From the NCBI GenBank assembly GCA_030647705.1, contig JAUSJJ010000120.1:1-11784 (forward strand): DNA of 11,784 bases. The letters run 5' to 3'. A program made the translations under genes and the position numbers. Positions 1 to 7,416 of the stretch are shown here, one piece after another. Source of the stretch: Dehalococcoidia bacterium (GTDB taxonomy: Bacteria; Chloroflexota; Dehalococcoidia; JAUSJJ01). The notes beneath the pieces were generated by a model. The model ran no database searches. It worked only from the letters and a program-made list of their open reading frames with translations, and had not been told where the DNA came from. The first letter of the stretch is position 1. Each line of letters opens with the position of its first letter.

Positions 1-2
1 AG

Positions 3-713
3 ACCCTCACTCAGGACTCGGTGTCCCCCGGCGAGACGTTCTATGCCGACCTGGAGACGGAGATCACTTGGCTTGCCGAGTCCACTCCACCTTTCCCCCT
101 CAGCGCCTTGATGAATTTCCAGGTTACCCCGCTGTACCAAATTGTGGCCGTGGCAAAAGGCGATGGCAGCGAACACGTGCTGGGGGCTTCGGAGATGACG
201 ATAGGACCATTCCGTAATGTGAAAGCTGGGGACAAGTTCAAGTTCCAGCAGCACATCGCCCTGGTTTTCCCTGTCGAAGCCCAGATGGGAGACTACACCG
301 TAATCGTGCGGCCGGTAGGACTGAAGGGCATGATGAGCATCTTTTGGGGTGAGGTCAAGGGCATGCTGCCGCAGGAATACGCCCTCGGCAGCGTCGGACT
401 GGCAGCGGAGCAGCCAACACCCACGCCCACTCCGACGCCTGCTCCACAGCCGACGCCGACGCCTGTGGCCACCGTTGCTCCTGCGCCTTCGCCAACTCCA
501 TTGTTCGCATCGACGCCAACGGCGCCCACGGCCACACCGGCTGCGGTTTCGCCAACGCCGACGCCGGAACAATCCTCGCCGCCACAGGACGCCTACACCG
601 GCAAGCCGGGCTGGTTGGCCTCGGTCGGGGTAGCTGTCTGGGTGTTAACCTTCGCGGGGCTCATTGTCGGCGCATCCCTCAATCGGAGGCTCCAGGGGCC
701 GAAGGGGCGGTAA
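3..713 (+). CDS. Surface protein with Thr-Pro linker and C-terminal membrane anchor (5' partial)
   Basis: The reading frame is open from the left edge (position 3) through a GTG at 21, so the true start is probably outside the window. The first ~130 visible residues look like a beta-rich extracellular domain, with alternating hydrophobic and polar segments such as DYTVIVRPVG. Next comes a ~65-residue low-complexity Thr/Pro/Ala linker with repeated TPTP. The protein ends in a single hydrophobic helix (about WLASVGVAVWVLTFAGLIVG) followed by a short basic tail (NRRLQGPKGR). This order fits a protein displayed outside the cell and held by a C-terminal helix with the basic end in the cytoplasm. 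Similar Thr-Pro linkers are common in Chloroflexota exported proteins (general knowledge). I do not recognise the folded domain and assign no function. The next gene on this strand is tRNA-Lys, 113 nt downstream. Confidence 0.75.
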   Translation, partial: TLTQDSVSPGETFYADLETEITWLAESTPPFPLSALMNFQVTPLYQIVAVAKGDGSEHVLGASEMTIGPFRNVKAGDKFKFQQHIALVFPVEAQMGDYTVIVRPVGLKGMMSIFWGEVKGMLPQEYALGSVGLAAEQPTPTPTPTPAPQPTPTPVATVAPAPSPTPLFASTPTAPTATPAAVSPTPTPEQSSPPQDAYTGKPGWLASVGVAVWVLTFAGLIVGASLNRRLQGPKGR

Positions 714-826
714 CCCGTGCGGTTGCAGACACAGAGCGACGCACGAGGGTATCACTGGCCGAGCTTGTAGGATTGAGCGGATTTTGATAAACTGATGCTG
801 ACAATCCCGCAGATTGCCTTGCAGAC

Positions 827-898
827 GGGCCGTTAGCTCAGTGGTAGAGCACCTGACTTTTAATCAGGGTGTCGTGGGTTCGACCCCCACACGGCTCA
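827..898 (+). tRNA. tRNA-Lys (anticodon UUU)
   Basis: A complete cloverleaf can be drawn by eye. The acceptor stem is GGGCCGT (827-833) with ACGGCTC (891-897), including one G-T wobble. The D stem is GCTC/GAGC. The anticodon stem is CCTGA/TCAGG around loop CTTTTAA, which puts TTT at 859-861. The T arm is GTGGG/CCCAC with loop TTCGACC, and the discriminator base is A898. The 3' CCA is not encoded; the next bases are CA then TTA. The preceding 113 nt show no convincing promoter. The 3' end lies two bases from the stop codon of the convergent SDR gene, so no separate terminator fits between them. Confidence 0.96.
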
Positions 899-900
899 CA

Positions 901-1683
901 TTAACTCTGGGACGGGATTCCGAGCATTCCGCCCCTGACCATCAGCGTCTCCCCGGTCACCCAGTCTGCCGCATCTGAGGCCAGATACAGGGCTGCCGCT
1001 GCTATGTCCTGAGGGCGTCCCAGGCGCCCCAATGGGATGGTCTTTATGCGGTACTCTCTCAACCCGGGCTGGGTGCTGTACAGCTTGTCGGTCAGGTCCG
1101 TTTCGACGGAGCCCGGAGCGATGGCGTTGACCCGGACCTTGTGGGGCGCCAGTTCCATGGCGAGCGTTTGAGTCAGGTTCGCCACGGCGGCTTTCGCCGC
1201 GCCATAGTGCGGGGCCGCAGTAAACGGGACGAATCCGGCCAGGGAGCTGATGTTGACTATGGCGCCCCTTTTTTGCCTGACCATCACCTTGCCTACTGCC
1301 TTGCAGCACAGGAAGGCACCCTTGAGATTGAGCTCGATGCACCTGTCCCAGTCTTGCTCTTCGATGCCCAGCACAGGAGAGAACACAGTCCATCCGCCCG
1401 CGTTGTTGACCAGGATATCTATTTTACCGAACTCCTTCAGTGTCTGTTCTACCACATGGTCAACTTGACTCGCGATGCGGACATCCGTGGGCGCCACCAG
1501 CGCTTTTCGGCCTTTGGCTCTGATTTCGCCGGCCGTTTCTTCGGCGAGAGCCGGGTCGATCTCGGCAATCACTATATCAGCCCCGGCCTCGGCGAAACCC
1601 AGCGCAATCCCCTTGCCGATGCCCCTGCCGGCGCCGGTGACAATGGCCACTCGATTCGTCAGCCCAAACAAGGATAGAATCAT
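901..1683 (-). CDS. Short-chain dehydrogenase/reductase (SDR, FabG-like)
   Basis: This is a 260-residue classical SDR, the normal length for the family. The Rossmann glycine motif TGAGRGIG is at residues 16-23 and the structural NNAG at 93-96. The catalytic set is N119, S147, Y160 and K164, within YGAAK. The end of beta-2 reads VIAEID, so an acidic residue may favour NAD(H) over NADP(H), but I cannot settle this. Such enzymes interconvert hydroxyl and keto groups, often on acyl-CoA or acyl-ACP. The ATG at 1683 is preceded by AAGGAG (1691-1696) at 7 nt spacing. It is the last gene of the operon with the crotonase (38 nt upstream), DUF35 protein and thiolase-like protein, so its substrate is probably a CoA-pathway intermediate or an aldehyde/ketone released by cleavage. 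The exact substrate cannot be read from the sequence. Confidence 0.93.
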   Translation of the reverse strand: MILSLFGLTNRVAIVTGAGRGIGKGIALGFAEAGADIVIAEIDPALAEETAGEIRAKGRKALVAPTDVRIASQVDHVVEQTLKEFGKIDILVNNAGGWTVFSPVLGIEEQDWDRCIELNLKGAFLCCKAVGKVMVRQKRGAIVNISSLAGFVPFTAAPHYGAAKAAVANLTQTLAMELAPHKVRVNAIAPGSVETDLTDKLYSTQPGLREYRIKTIPLGRLGRPQDIAAAALYLASDAADWVTGETLMVRGGMLGIPSQS

Positions 1684-1721
1684 CGCGTCACTCCTTTAGT
1701 CACAAAGCCTTCCAAGAACTG

Positions 1722-2552
1722 CTAACCTTTCTTCCCCATGAACGCCTGCCCCGGCTGCTCAGGCGGTATCACCTTGTAGTGCGGCGCGAAGGCGCACAGA
1801 TAGGAGAACCTCAGCGCCTGCCGCAGGTCGGTGTCCATCGCAACGTTGATGCTCACCTTGGCCATGCGGACGGCTTCCGGCTTCATCGAGGCGATGGTCT
1901 TGGCCAGGTTCACGGCCTCGGCAAGATACCTGTCCGGCGGATAGCACTCCTGGGCGAAGCCGATGGACAGCGCCTCTTTGCCGTTGTATATCCTGCCCGT
2001 CCATACCATCTGCTTGGCCTTGGCCGCTCCCACCAGCCGGGCTATCCGGGGCGTGGCCCCCGATCCACCGATCTGCCCCATGTTCTTCACATGCAGGTCG
2101 CTGACCTCAGCGGTCTCCGATACTATCCTGAGATCGCAGCTCGATGCCAGCTCGATGCCGCCCGCGGTGCAGGGGCCATCGATGGCGGCGATAGACGGTT
2201 TGGGCGAGGCCTCGATCTTCTCGAATATCCTCTGCGATTCATGAAGCGGCTCCGACCAGTCGAAGATGGCTTCGGCGCGGTCGAAGATGTTCTCCGGCCC
2301 CAGGGCCTCGAAGAAGCCCATGGTGCGGAACTCCTTGATGTCGCCGCCCACCGAGAAGACCGGACGGCCGTCGGGACGATTGGCGCCGGTGAACACCATA
2401 CAGCGCACCTCGGGGTCGCGCTCGATCTCGTCCACCGCCGCCGAAAGCTCGAGCGTGCAGCGTTTGCTCAGCGAGTTGAGCCGCTCCGGCCTGTTGATGG
2501 TGACGACCACCACCCCGTCCTTTTTCTCATAGAGCAGGTCCTGGTAGTCCAT
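1722..2552 (-). CDS. Crotonase-fold enoyl-CoA hydratase/isomerase family protein
   Basis: This is a 276-residue crotonase-superfamily protein. The N-terminal strand VVVVTINRPERLNSL and the oxyanion-hole segments FSVGGDIKEF (66-75) and GPCTAGGIELASSCDLRI (126-143) are typical. The first catalytic glutamate of classical hydratases is present (E134 in GGIELA). By eye alignment the second is replaced: the segment after the first helix reads VSDLHVKNMG, placing His or a neighbour (about H154) where hydratases have Glu. It may therefore be a hydratase with altered chemistry, an isomerase, a dienoyl-CoA or ring-opening hydrolase, or another crotonase. An insertion of about 20 residues (FFEALGPENIFDRAEAIFDW) follows the first oxyanion segment. 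The ATG at 2552 has a strong Shine-Dalgarno GAGGAGG (2560-2566, 7 nt spacing). The gene lies 35 nt after the DUF35 gene and 38 nt before the SDR in the same operon. Confidence 0.9.
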   Translation of the reverse strand: MDYQDLLYEKKDGVVVVTINRPERLNSLSKRCTLELSAAVDEIERDPEVRCMVFTGANRPDGRPVFSVGGDIKEFRTMGFFEALGPENIFDRAEAIFDWSEPLHESQRIFEKIEASPKPSIAAIDGPCTAGGIELASSCDLRIVSETAEVSDLHVKNMGQIGGSGATPRIARLVGAAKAKQMVWTGRIYNGKEALSIGFAQECYPPDRYLAEAVNLAKTIASMKPEAVRMAKVSINVAMDTDLRQALRFSYLCAFAPHYKVIPPEQPGQAFMGKKG

Positions 2553-2587
2553 ATCCGTGCCTCCTCATCTGTGTTTGATCCTCAACA

Positions 2588-3007
2588 TCACTCTTCGGAC
2601 GGCCTCCACCTGGGCAGGGTGAACTCCGGTGTCACATCCTCGAACACCACCTCCACTTTCATCCCGGCCTCGATATCCTCCGGCCTGCACCCGACGATAT
2701 TCCCTGGAACGCGCAGGTCTTCCTGTTCGTCAAGCTGCACCAGCACCACAGCGTAAGGGACGTCGCCGGCGAAGTCCGGATGCGTGGCATAGTGTACCAC
2801 AAACCAGGAGTACACTCTGCCCCTGCCGCCGACCTTTTTCCATTCCCGGTCAAGTGAGTTGCAGCCGGGACACATCGGGTCGGGCGGGAACATGTAGACG
2901 CCGCAGTGAGGGCACCACTGCATGACAAGCTCATGTCTCCTGGCAGCATCCCAGTAGCCCTGGGTGTACTGGTCAGGGATGGGCAAGGGCTTCCTGTAAT
3001 CGGCCAT
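2588..3007 (-). CDS. DUF35 family Zn-ribbon/OB-fold acyl-CoA-associated protein
   Basis: This is a 139-residue protein starting MADYRKPL. The N-terminal rubredoxin-like zinc ribbon is C32-x2-C35-x10-C46-x2-C49 (CPHC and CPGC). An OB-fold beta domain follows (residues ~55-139, GRGRVYSWFVVHY to RVPGNIVGC and onward). This is the DUF35/OB_aCoA_assoc architecture. These proteins bind and are needed by thiolase-like partners; the ChsH2 DUF35 domain, for example, activates the aldolase Ltp2 (established for that system). A longer in-frame start exists at 3052, but I prefer the ATG at 3007 because GGAGGT (3014-3019) sits 6 nt upstream. That site overlaps the last codons of the thiolase-like gene, whose stop is only 4 nt away. 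This suggests translational coupling and roughly matched production of the two partners. Confidence 0.92.
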   Translation of the reverse strand: MADYRKPLPIPDQYTQGYWDAARRHELVMQWCPHCGVYMFPPDPMCPGCNSLDREWKKVGGRGRVYSWFVVHYATHPDFAGDVPYAVVLVQLDEQEDLRVPGNIVGCRPEDIEAGMKVEVVFEDVTPEFTLPRWRPSEE

Positions 3008-3011
3008 CGGC

Positions 3012-4184
3012 TTACCTCCGCAGCAGCAGCGCCCCACCCACCGTGAGCCCAACTCCAGTGCTGAGGGCGATCTCGGCGTCTTTCACCTGGCGCAGCCCGG
3101 CCTCGCCTCGAAGCTGCTGCACCGCCTCGACGACGTGGTTCAGCCCGTGAATGTAGCCTTCGGAGAGGAAGCCGCCGTGGGTGTTGACCGGCAGTTCCCC
3201 GCCCAACTCGATCCTGCCTCCCTCGACGAAAGGTCCGCCTTCGCCCTTTTTGCAGAAGCCATAGTCCTCGAGCTGAAAGATGGTGGCGAAGGTCATCTCA
3301 TCGTATAGCTCTGCCACGTCCACGTCTTTGGGCGCGATGCCCGCCATGCCGAAGAGGTGCGGCGCGACGTATTTGGCGTAGGTGTCGCCATGGCTGGGCG
3401 TTCGGAGGAAGCCGGCAGTGTTTGGGCTAAAGCCGGATACCTTGGGCCCACCGCCCATGGCCGCCGCCATGATATACACCGGGCGATGTTTCAGGTTGCG
3501 CGCTCGTTCAGCGGAGGTCACCACCACCGCACAGGCGCCGTCGGTCTCCAGGCAGATGTCGAGCAGCCTGAACGGGTCGGCGACCATCCGCGAATTCAGA
3601 TAGTCCTGCATGGTGATCGGTTTGCGGAGTTGAGCCCGTTCGTTCAGCGCGCCGTGCTTGCGGGCGGCGATAGTCACCGCGCCGAAGTGCTCCGGCCTGG
3701 TGCCATAGAGCACCATGTGCCGCCGGGCGAAGATGGCGCAGGCGTGCACGAAGCTGGTCCAGCCGTAAGGGATGAGGAACTGGTCTTCGCCTCTTGGCGC
3801 GGGATGCTCTCCACTGCCGCCGGGACGCCTTCCGGAGCGCCCGTTCATGGAGCGGAAGACCACCACGTTGTCCGCCAGGCCGCAGGCCACCGCCATTGCC
3901 GCATCAGCGACCATGGCCGGCGCGCTGGTGCCGCCTCCCCAGCGTTCCAGGTGATACCTCAGCTCAGGCAGCCCCAGAGAAGCGGCGACCCACTGCGGCG
4001 ACACCGAGTCGTTGACGTTGAAGGTGACCACGCCATCAATGTCCCTGACGCGCAGGCCGCTGTCCTCGATGGCTTTCTTGCAGGCTTCGTCGGCCAGGTG
4101 AAGCGTGCTTTTCCCCGAGGCGCGCGAGTACTCGGTCCAGCCGATGCCGACGATGGCGGTCCTGTCTTTGAAGGTCGTTCCCAC
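3012..4184 (-). CDS. SCP-x thiolase-like protein lacking the nucleophilic Cys (Ltp2-type aldolase candidate)
   Basis: This is a 390-residue thiolase-fold protein with the usual N-terminal RTAIVGIGWTEYSR and a C-terminal GVGLTVGGALLLRR. The segment where a true thiolase carries its nucleophilic Cys reads WGGGTSAPAMV (82-92), with no Cys. The motif corresponding to NxNGG...GHP is NTHGG (334-338) followed by EGY, so Tyr344 takes the place of the thiolase catalytic His. Y294 lies in ELYDEM, near another active-site segment. From memory, active-site tyrosines with this kind of placement matter in Ltp2 retro-aldolases that shorten steroid side chains with a DUF35 partner; an alignment is needed to confirm equivalence. 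The next gene encodes exactly such a partner. The start is GTG at 4184, with GAGGGGG-type Shine-Dalgarno (4192-4199) 7 nt upstream. It is the first gene of the operon. Ordinary thiolysis is unlikely, and aldol cleavage is my inference. Confidence 0.9.
   Translation of the reverse strand: MGTTFKDRTAIVGIGWTEYSRASGKSTLHLADEACKKAIEDSGLRVRDIDGVVTFNVNDSVSPQWVAASLGLPELRYHLERWGGGTSAPAMVADAAMAVACGLADNVVVFRSMNGRSGRRPGGSGEHPAPRGEDQFLIPYGWTSFVHACAIFARRHMVLYGTRPEHFGAVTIAARKHGALNERAQLRKPITMQDYLNSRMVADPFRLLDICLETDGACAVVVTSAERARNLKHRPVYIMAAAMGGGPKVSGFSPNTAGFLRTPSHGDTYAKYVAPHLFGMAGIAPKDVDVAELYDEMTFATIFQLEDYGFCKKGEGGPFVEGGRIELGGELPVNTHGGFLSEGYIHGLNHVVEAVQQLRGEAGLRQVKDAEIALSTGVGLTVGGALLLRR
3014..3019 (-). promoter_or_regulatory. 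Ribosome binding site deciding the DUF35 start
   Basis: The minus strand reads GGAGGT here, 6 nt before the ATG at 3007 and inside the last codons of the thiolase-like gene. It supports the short start over the in-frame start at 3052 and points to translational coupling. Confidence 0.7.
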
Positions 4185-4278
4185 TTGGCGGCCCCCCTCG
4201 AGTCAGTACAGCCTGAGCTTAATCGGCGCCCAGAGAAGGGAGTCCTCTGGGTTCCTCACCCCCTGTAACCCCTGCCAA

Positions 4279-4291
4279 AGGGCTTCGCCCT
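4279..4291 (-). other. Small GC-rich hairpin in the operon leader
   Basis: The minus strand reads AGGGC-GAA-GCCCT, a perfect 5-bp stem with a 3-base loop. It begins just downstream of the predicted transcription start for the thiolase operon. No U-tract follows, so a strong intrinsic terminator is unlikely. It may stabilise the 5' end or be a remnant of a dispersed palindromic repeat. Confidence 0.35.
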
Positions 4292-4301
4292 CTGAACGCT
4301 C

Positions 4302-4330
4302 ATTTTATTCCTTCGCAATGGTCGATGCAA
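4302..4330 (-). promoter_or_regulatory. Possible sigma-70 promoter of the thiolase/DUF35/crotonase/SDR operon
   Basis: The minus strand shows TTGCAT (4325-4330), a 17-nt spacer, then TAAAAT (4302-4307). The -10 matches consensus at 5 of 6 positions and the -35 at 3 of 6. Transcription would start near 4295 and give a leader of about 110 nt before the GTG at 4184. It lies just after the stop of the E2 remnant, where an operon promoter would be expected. No operator is obvious. Confidence 0.4.
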
Positions 4331-4348
4331 TCGGGGAAAGGCGGATTG

Positions 4349-4681
4349 TCACGCAAACAGCAGATACGGGTTCTCCAACAGGCTGCCCACGTAGACGGCG
4401 AACTCCATGGCCGGCGCCCCGTCGACCACCTGGTGGTCCACGGTCATGCTCAGGTGCATGATGTGACGAATGACGATCTGCCCGTTGTATACAGCCGGCT
4501 TCTCCCGGATCACGCCGACTCCCAGGATGCCCACCTCAGGCGTATTCACGATAGGCGTGATGATATCGGTATTATACATGCCCATGCTGCTCACCGTGAA
4601 GGTGCCCCCGCTGACATCGTCCAGGGTCAGCTTGCCGCTCTTGGCCTTCTGCCCCAGCTCCTTGCTCTCCCTGGCAGTCTT
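4349..4681 (-). pseudogene. C-terminal remnant of 2-oxoacid dehydrogenase E2 (dihydrolipoamide acyltransferase)
   Basis: An open frame upstream of the GTG at 4594 continues back to a stop at 4688-4690. Its translation runs from ARESKELGQKAKSGKLTLDD through GGTFTVSSMGMYNTDIITP to the active-site segment SMTVDHQVVDGA and the normal C-terminus ENPYLLFA. This is the last ~110 residues of the E2 catalytic domain. The HxxxDG catalytic motif is present as HQVVDG. The lipoyl domain, the E1/E3-binding domain and the first half of the catalytic domain are absent, and homology stops abruptly near 4676-4681. An E2 cannot work without these parts, so I call it a truncated remnant. A 7-bp inverted pair, TTACCAG (4680-4686) and CTGGTAA (4720-4726), brackets the break. 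The E2 may have belonged with the CoA operon downstream, but this is unproven. Confidence 0.85.
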
Positions 4682-4776
4682 ACCAGGTTATTTCCCGGCA
4701 AACTCGTCTTGCGAATATACTGGTAACGTCTCAGGTGAACTGCCTGGCGTTTCGCAGTGGTACCCTATGGGGTAAA

Positions 4777-7416
4777 CTACATATCTTCATGTCGTTGCTT
4801 GCCTAGTTTGAGCAGGGTGATATCCCGGCCAAATAGCGAGGACAGCAGCCAGTCCAAAAGGATTCTGATCCGATTATAGGTCCCTGTGATCAACGATGCG
4901 TAGGCCACAAGCCATATCAGCCGCGCGGCGAGGCCATAGAGCCGCAGGCCGTAAAAGCGAAACACAGCTTTGGAAGCCCCCAGCGAGACTATTTCCGCAG
5001 TATTGGCGTAACGATAGCTCTTCTTGTCCCTGCCTCGAATCTCGGCCAGGATGTTGTGGGCGACAACTTTGGCCTGGCGTACTGCCGTGTGCGCCCGTGG
5101 TGGAATAGGCTGGCCGGACCTGGGGTCTTCAAAGTGGGCGCAATCACCAACGGCGTATACGCCCGGAAAGCCTGGCACTTCAAGATACTCGTTGACCATA
5201 ACTCGGCCCTGTGCATCCGTTTCCGCATCGAGCTCAGCGACTCGCGGGTTGGCCACCACCCCGGCAACCCAGATGAGGGTGCTCATCGGCACAATCTCCG
5301 TGCCATTGATCTCCAAACCTTGTTCCGTGACACGACTGACCTTTGACCGCAATCTGACCTCTATTCCCGTCTGCTGAAGGTGCTTCATGACATAGGCCCC
5401 GAGCTTGGTGTGCAGCTCTGCGACAATCTTGCGCTCCGCTTCGACCAGAATGACCTTGATCTCAGACGGATCGACAGTCTTGTAGAACCTGAGCAGGCTT
5501 CTGAAGATGAAGTCTCTTAGCTCGGTCACCAGTTGGATGCCGGTGTAGCCGCCGCCGGAGACGACAAAGGTAAGCAATTGTCTGCGCCGCTCCGGATCGC
5601 GCTCCAGACTGGCTCTTTCGAAGACACCGATGATGTGATTCCTGATCAACATCGAATCGCGCAGCGTCTTGAGGGTGAACACGTTGTTTCCGACGGAGCC
5701 CAGGTCCGGCACGTGAGTGGTGCTGCCCAGCGCCAGGACCAGGTAATCGAAATCCAGAGTCCCACTGCTTGTAAGGACTTTGCGGCTGGATAGGTCTATC
5801 TTCTCCACATCGGCCAGAACGAACTCAAACCTGTCTCTCCAATGGAGTCTTCTGATCGGATAGGCAATATGCCGCGTCTCTATTCTACCCATTGCTACTT
5901 CGTGGAGCAAAGGCAAGAACAGGAAGAAATTCTCGTTGCTCACCATCGTGATTTGTGCGTTCTCGTTTCGATTCAAGGAGTGGACCAGATTCCGCAAGGT
6001 ATACGTGCCGCCGAAGCCGCTGCCCAATATTAGTATGCGCTTGCCGCCCACGTGCAATCGCTTTGGATAGGCGCCCTTCTTCTTTGACACTGCGCTCCAA
6101 CTCTCCCGGAAAAAGGCCAATAGCAGTCTGGCTATTGAAGCGGGGGCAAAGGCCATCCCGGCCATGGCCCTGTAGCTGTAGCTTCCGGTGAACATGCCCC
6201 AGGTGACTCTGGTAAAGCTCTGGGGCCCACTGGTGTTGTCCTGCTCATCCCCGATGAGGCGGTGTTGTGCCAGAAGGAAAGCGCGTGAATCCTTGGCCCT
6301 GTCATGTATGGAGAATAACACTCCGCCACAGGAGTTGTCTGACTGTATGGCACGACAAAGGGGCTGGTAGCCAAGCTCAAAATCGCGCTGGGATAAGCCG
6401 CGGTGGACCGCAGTGCGGGCAGCCTCGCGGGCCGTCAGCAATGCTGAGCCAATGCCATCCTTGTAGAGCCTGGATACTGCGGCATCGCCGATGGCGACGA
6501 ACCTGTCTGCACAGTAGTTGCGTGCCGGGCCAATCACCGCCCTGGGCCGGCAGCCACACGTCCTCATGTAGTCGGCGGGCAGCAGGCTGCGCACCATCTC
6601 TTGGTTCAGGAAATCGGCGACCGAAACAGGGAGCCTGCCATTACCCAGGACTGAGACGTTTATGAAGGGCCCTTTGGGCACGAGGGCGCCGAAGATCAAT
6701 CCCGAACCTGGAATCAGGAAAATGTGAGCCGTGTTTCCGAGCCGGGACTCCACCTGAGCAGCGCCTGCATACAGTTCATCCTGCGCCATTGTCCGTGTCC
6801 TCGGAGGAACATAGCGAAGCCCGGAGATCGCCGTCGGCCTCGCGTTCACGCCTGATGCCAGCACCACCAGATCGTACTCCAGCCTCGCTCCGGCAACCTC
6901 TATTGCTGCCCCGACCCCCAGGAAAACGCGGGACACTGGCTGGTTCTCGACCCTTGCGCCTTGTCGTTGCGCCTCGCTCAGCAGCCACCTATCGAAGCTG
7001 GCGTTATGGCTGTCTCGAATTCTGTGCGGCCCGCCTGCGCGGTAGATGCTCAGAATCGCCGATTCCTTTTCAGGTTTGCTGATGCTTATCGAAGTGTAGG
7101 GGCTGTGGACCAAGAATCGCTCTATCCTGCTCTTGATTACTCCCTCAGGGATGCTGAGTCCCAACTCATCCAGGTTTTTGACCAGGGATGGGGAGAGAAC
7201 GCCGGCGCAGCCTTTGCATCCCTTTGGCCCAGTGCTGTCGAAATCCCGCTGTTCGTAAATGGTGACTTCAGGAAAGCTGTTCCTTTCCCGTGCATAACAC
7301 AGGAGGTACAGCGCAAAGAAGCTGCCCGCTGGGCCACCGCCGATAACGGCGACCTTTGTGCCAGTCTGGATTCTGTCTGGGTTCTTGTTCATGACATCGC
7401 CCAAACCTTCAAGCAT
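4777..7416 (-). CDS. Fusion flavoprotein: geranylgeranyl-reductase-type FAD oxidoreductase plus type II NADH dehydrogenase
   Basis: This is an 879-residue fusion of two flavoproteins. Residues ~20-440 are a geranylgeranyl reductase/PHBH-type FAD domain. It has dinucleotide motif GGGPAG (26-31), GCKGCAG (66-72), the family-typical SFDRWLL (140-146) and GDAA (310-313) followed by GIGSALLTAREAA. Residues ~455-879 are a full type II NADH:quinone oxidoreductase. It has FAD motif GSGFGG (465-470), NADH motif GGGYTG (621-626), WVAGV (716-720), YAVGDCAHF (754-762), a quinone-site-like AHTAVRQAKVVAHNI and a C-terminal amphipathic membrane anchor (~815-870). Known GGRs reduce isoprenoid double bonds and NDH-2 oxidises NADH at the membrane. 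I infer an NADH-fed reductase for lipid or quinone prenyl chains. The ATG at 7416 has no clear Shine-Dalgarno; ATG 7392 is an alternative with a distant GAAGG. No frameshift is seen across the junction. Confidence 0.9.
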   Translation of the reverse strand: MLEGLGDVMNKNPDRIQTGTKVAVIGGGPAGSFFALYLLCYARERNSFPEVTIYEQRDFDSTGPKGCKGCAGVLSPSLVKNLDELGLSIPEGVIKSRIERFLVHSPYTSISISKPEKESAILSIYRAGGPHRIRDSHNASFDRWLLSEAQRQGARVENQPVSRVFLGVGAAIEVAGARLEYDLVVLASGVNARPTAISGLRYVPPRTRTMAQDELYAGAAQVESRLGNTAHIFLIPGSGLIFGALVPKGPFINVSVLGNGRLPVSVADFLNQEMVRSLLPADYMRTCGCRPRAVIGPARNYCADRFVAIGDAAVSRLYKDGIGSALLTAREAARTAVHRGLSQRDFELGYQPLCRAIQSDNSCGGVLFSIHDRAKDSRAFLLAQHRLIGDEQDNTSGPQSFTRVTWGMFTGSYSYRAMAGMAFAPASIARLLLAFFRESWSAVSKKKGAYPKRLHVGGKRILILGSGFGGTYTLRNLVHSLNRNENAQITMVSNENFFLFLPLLHEVAMGRIETRHIAYPIRRLHWRDRFEFVLADVEKIDLSSRKVLTSSGTLDFDYLVLALGSTTHVPDLGSVGNNVFTLKTLRDSMLIRNHIIGVFERASLERDPERRRQLLTFVVSGGGYTGIQLVTELRDFIFRSLLRFYKTVDPSEIKVILVEAERKIVAELHTKLGAYVMKHLQQTGIEVRLRSKVSRVTEQGLEINGTEIVPMSTLIWVAGVVANPRVAELDAETDAQGRVMVNEYLEVPGFPGVYAVGDCAHFEDPRSGQPIPPRAHTAVRQAKVVAHNILAEIRGRDKKSYRYANTAEIVSLGASKAVFRFYGLRLYGLAARLIWLVAYASLITGTYNRIRILLDWLLSSLFGRDITLLKLGKQRHEDM

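Noticed and set aside
293..585. Gly/Val/Ala-rich minus-strand ORFs opposite the Thr-Pro linker
   Set aside because: They are antisense shadows of the linker codons with no initiation signals.
419..590. Thr-Pro repeat region considered as a DNA tandem repeat
   Set aside because: It is explained by the coding sequence of a low-complexity surface-protein linker; codons vary between units.
4761..4774. TACCC-TATG-GGGTA hairpin just after the fusion flavoprotein stop
   Set aside because: The stem is only 5 bp and no U-tract follows on the minus strand, so it is not a convincing terminator.
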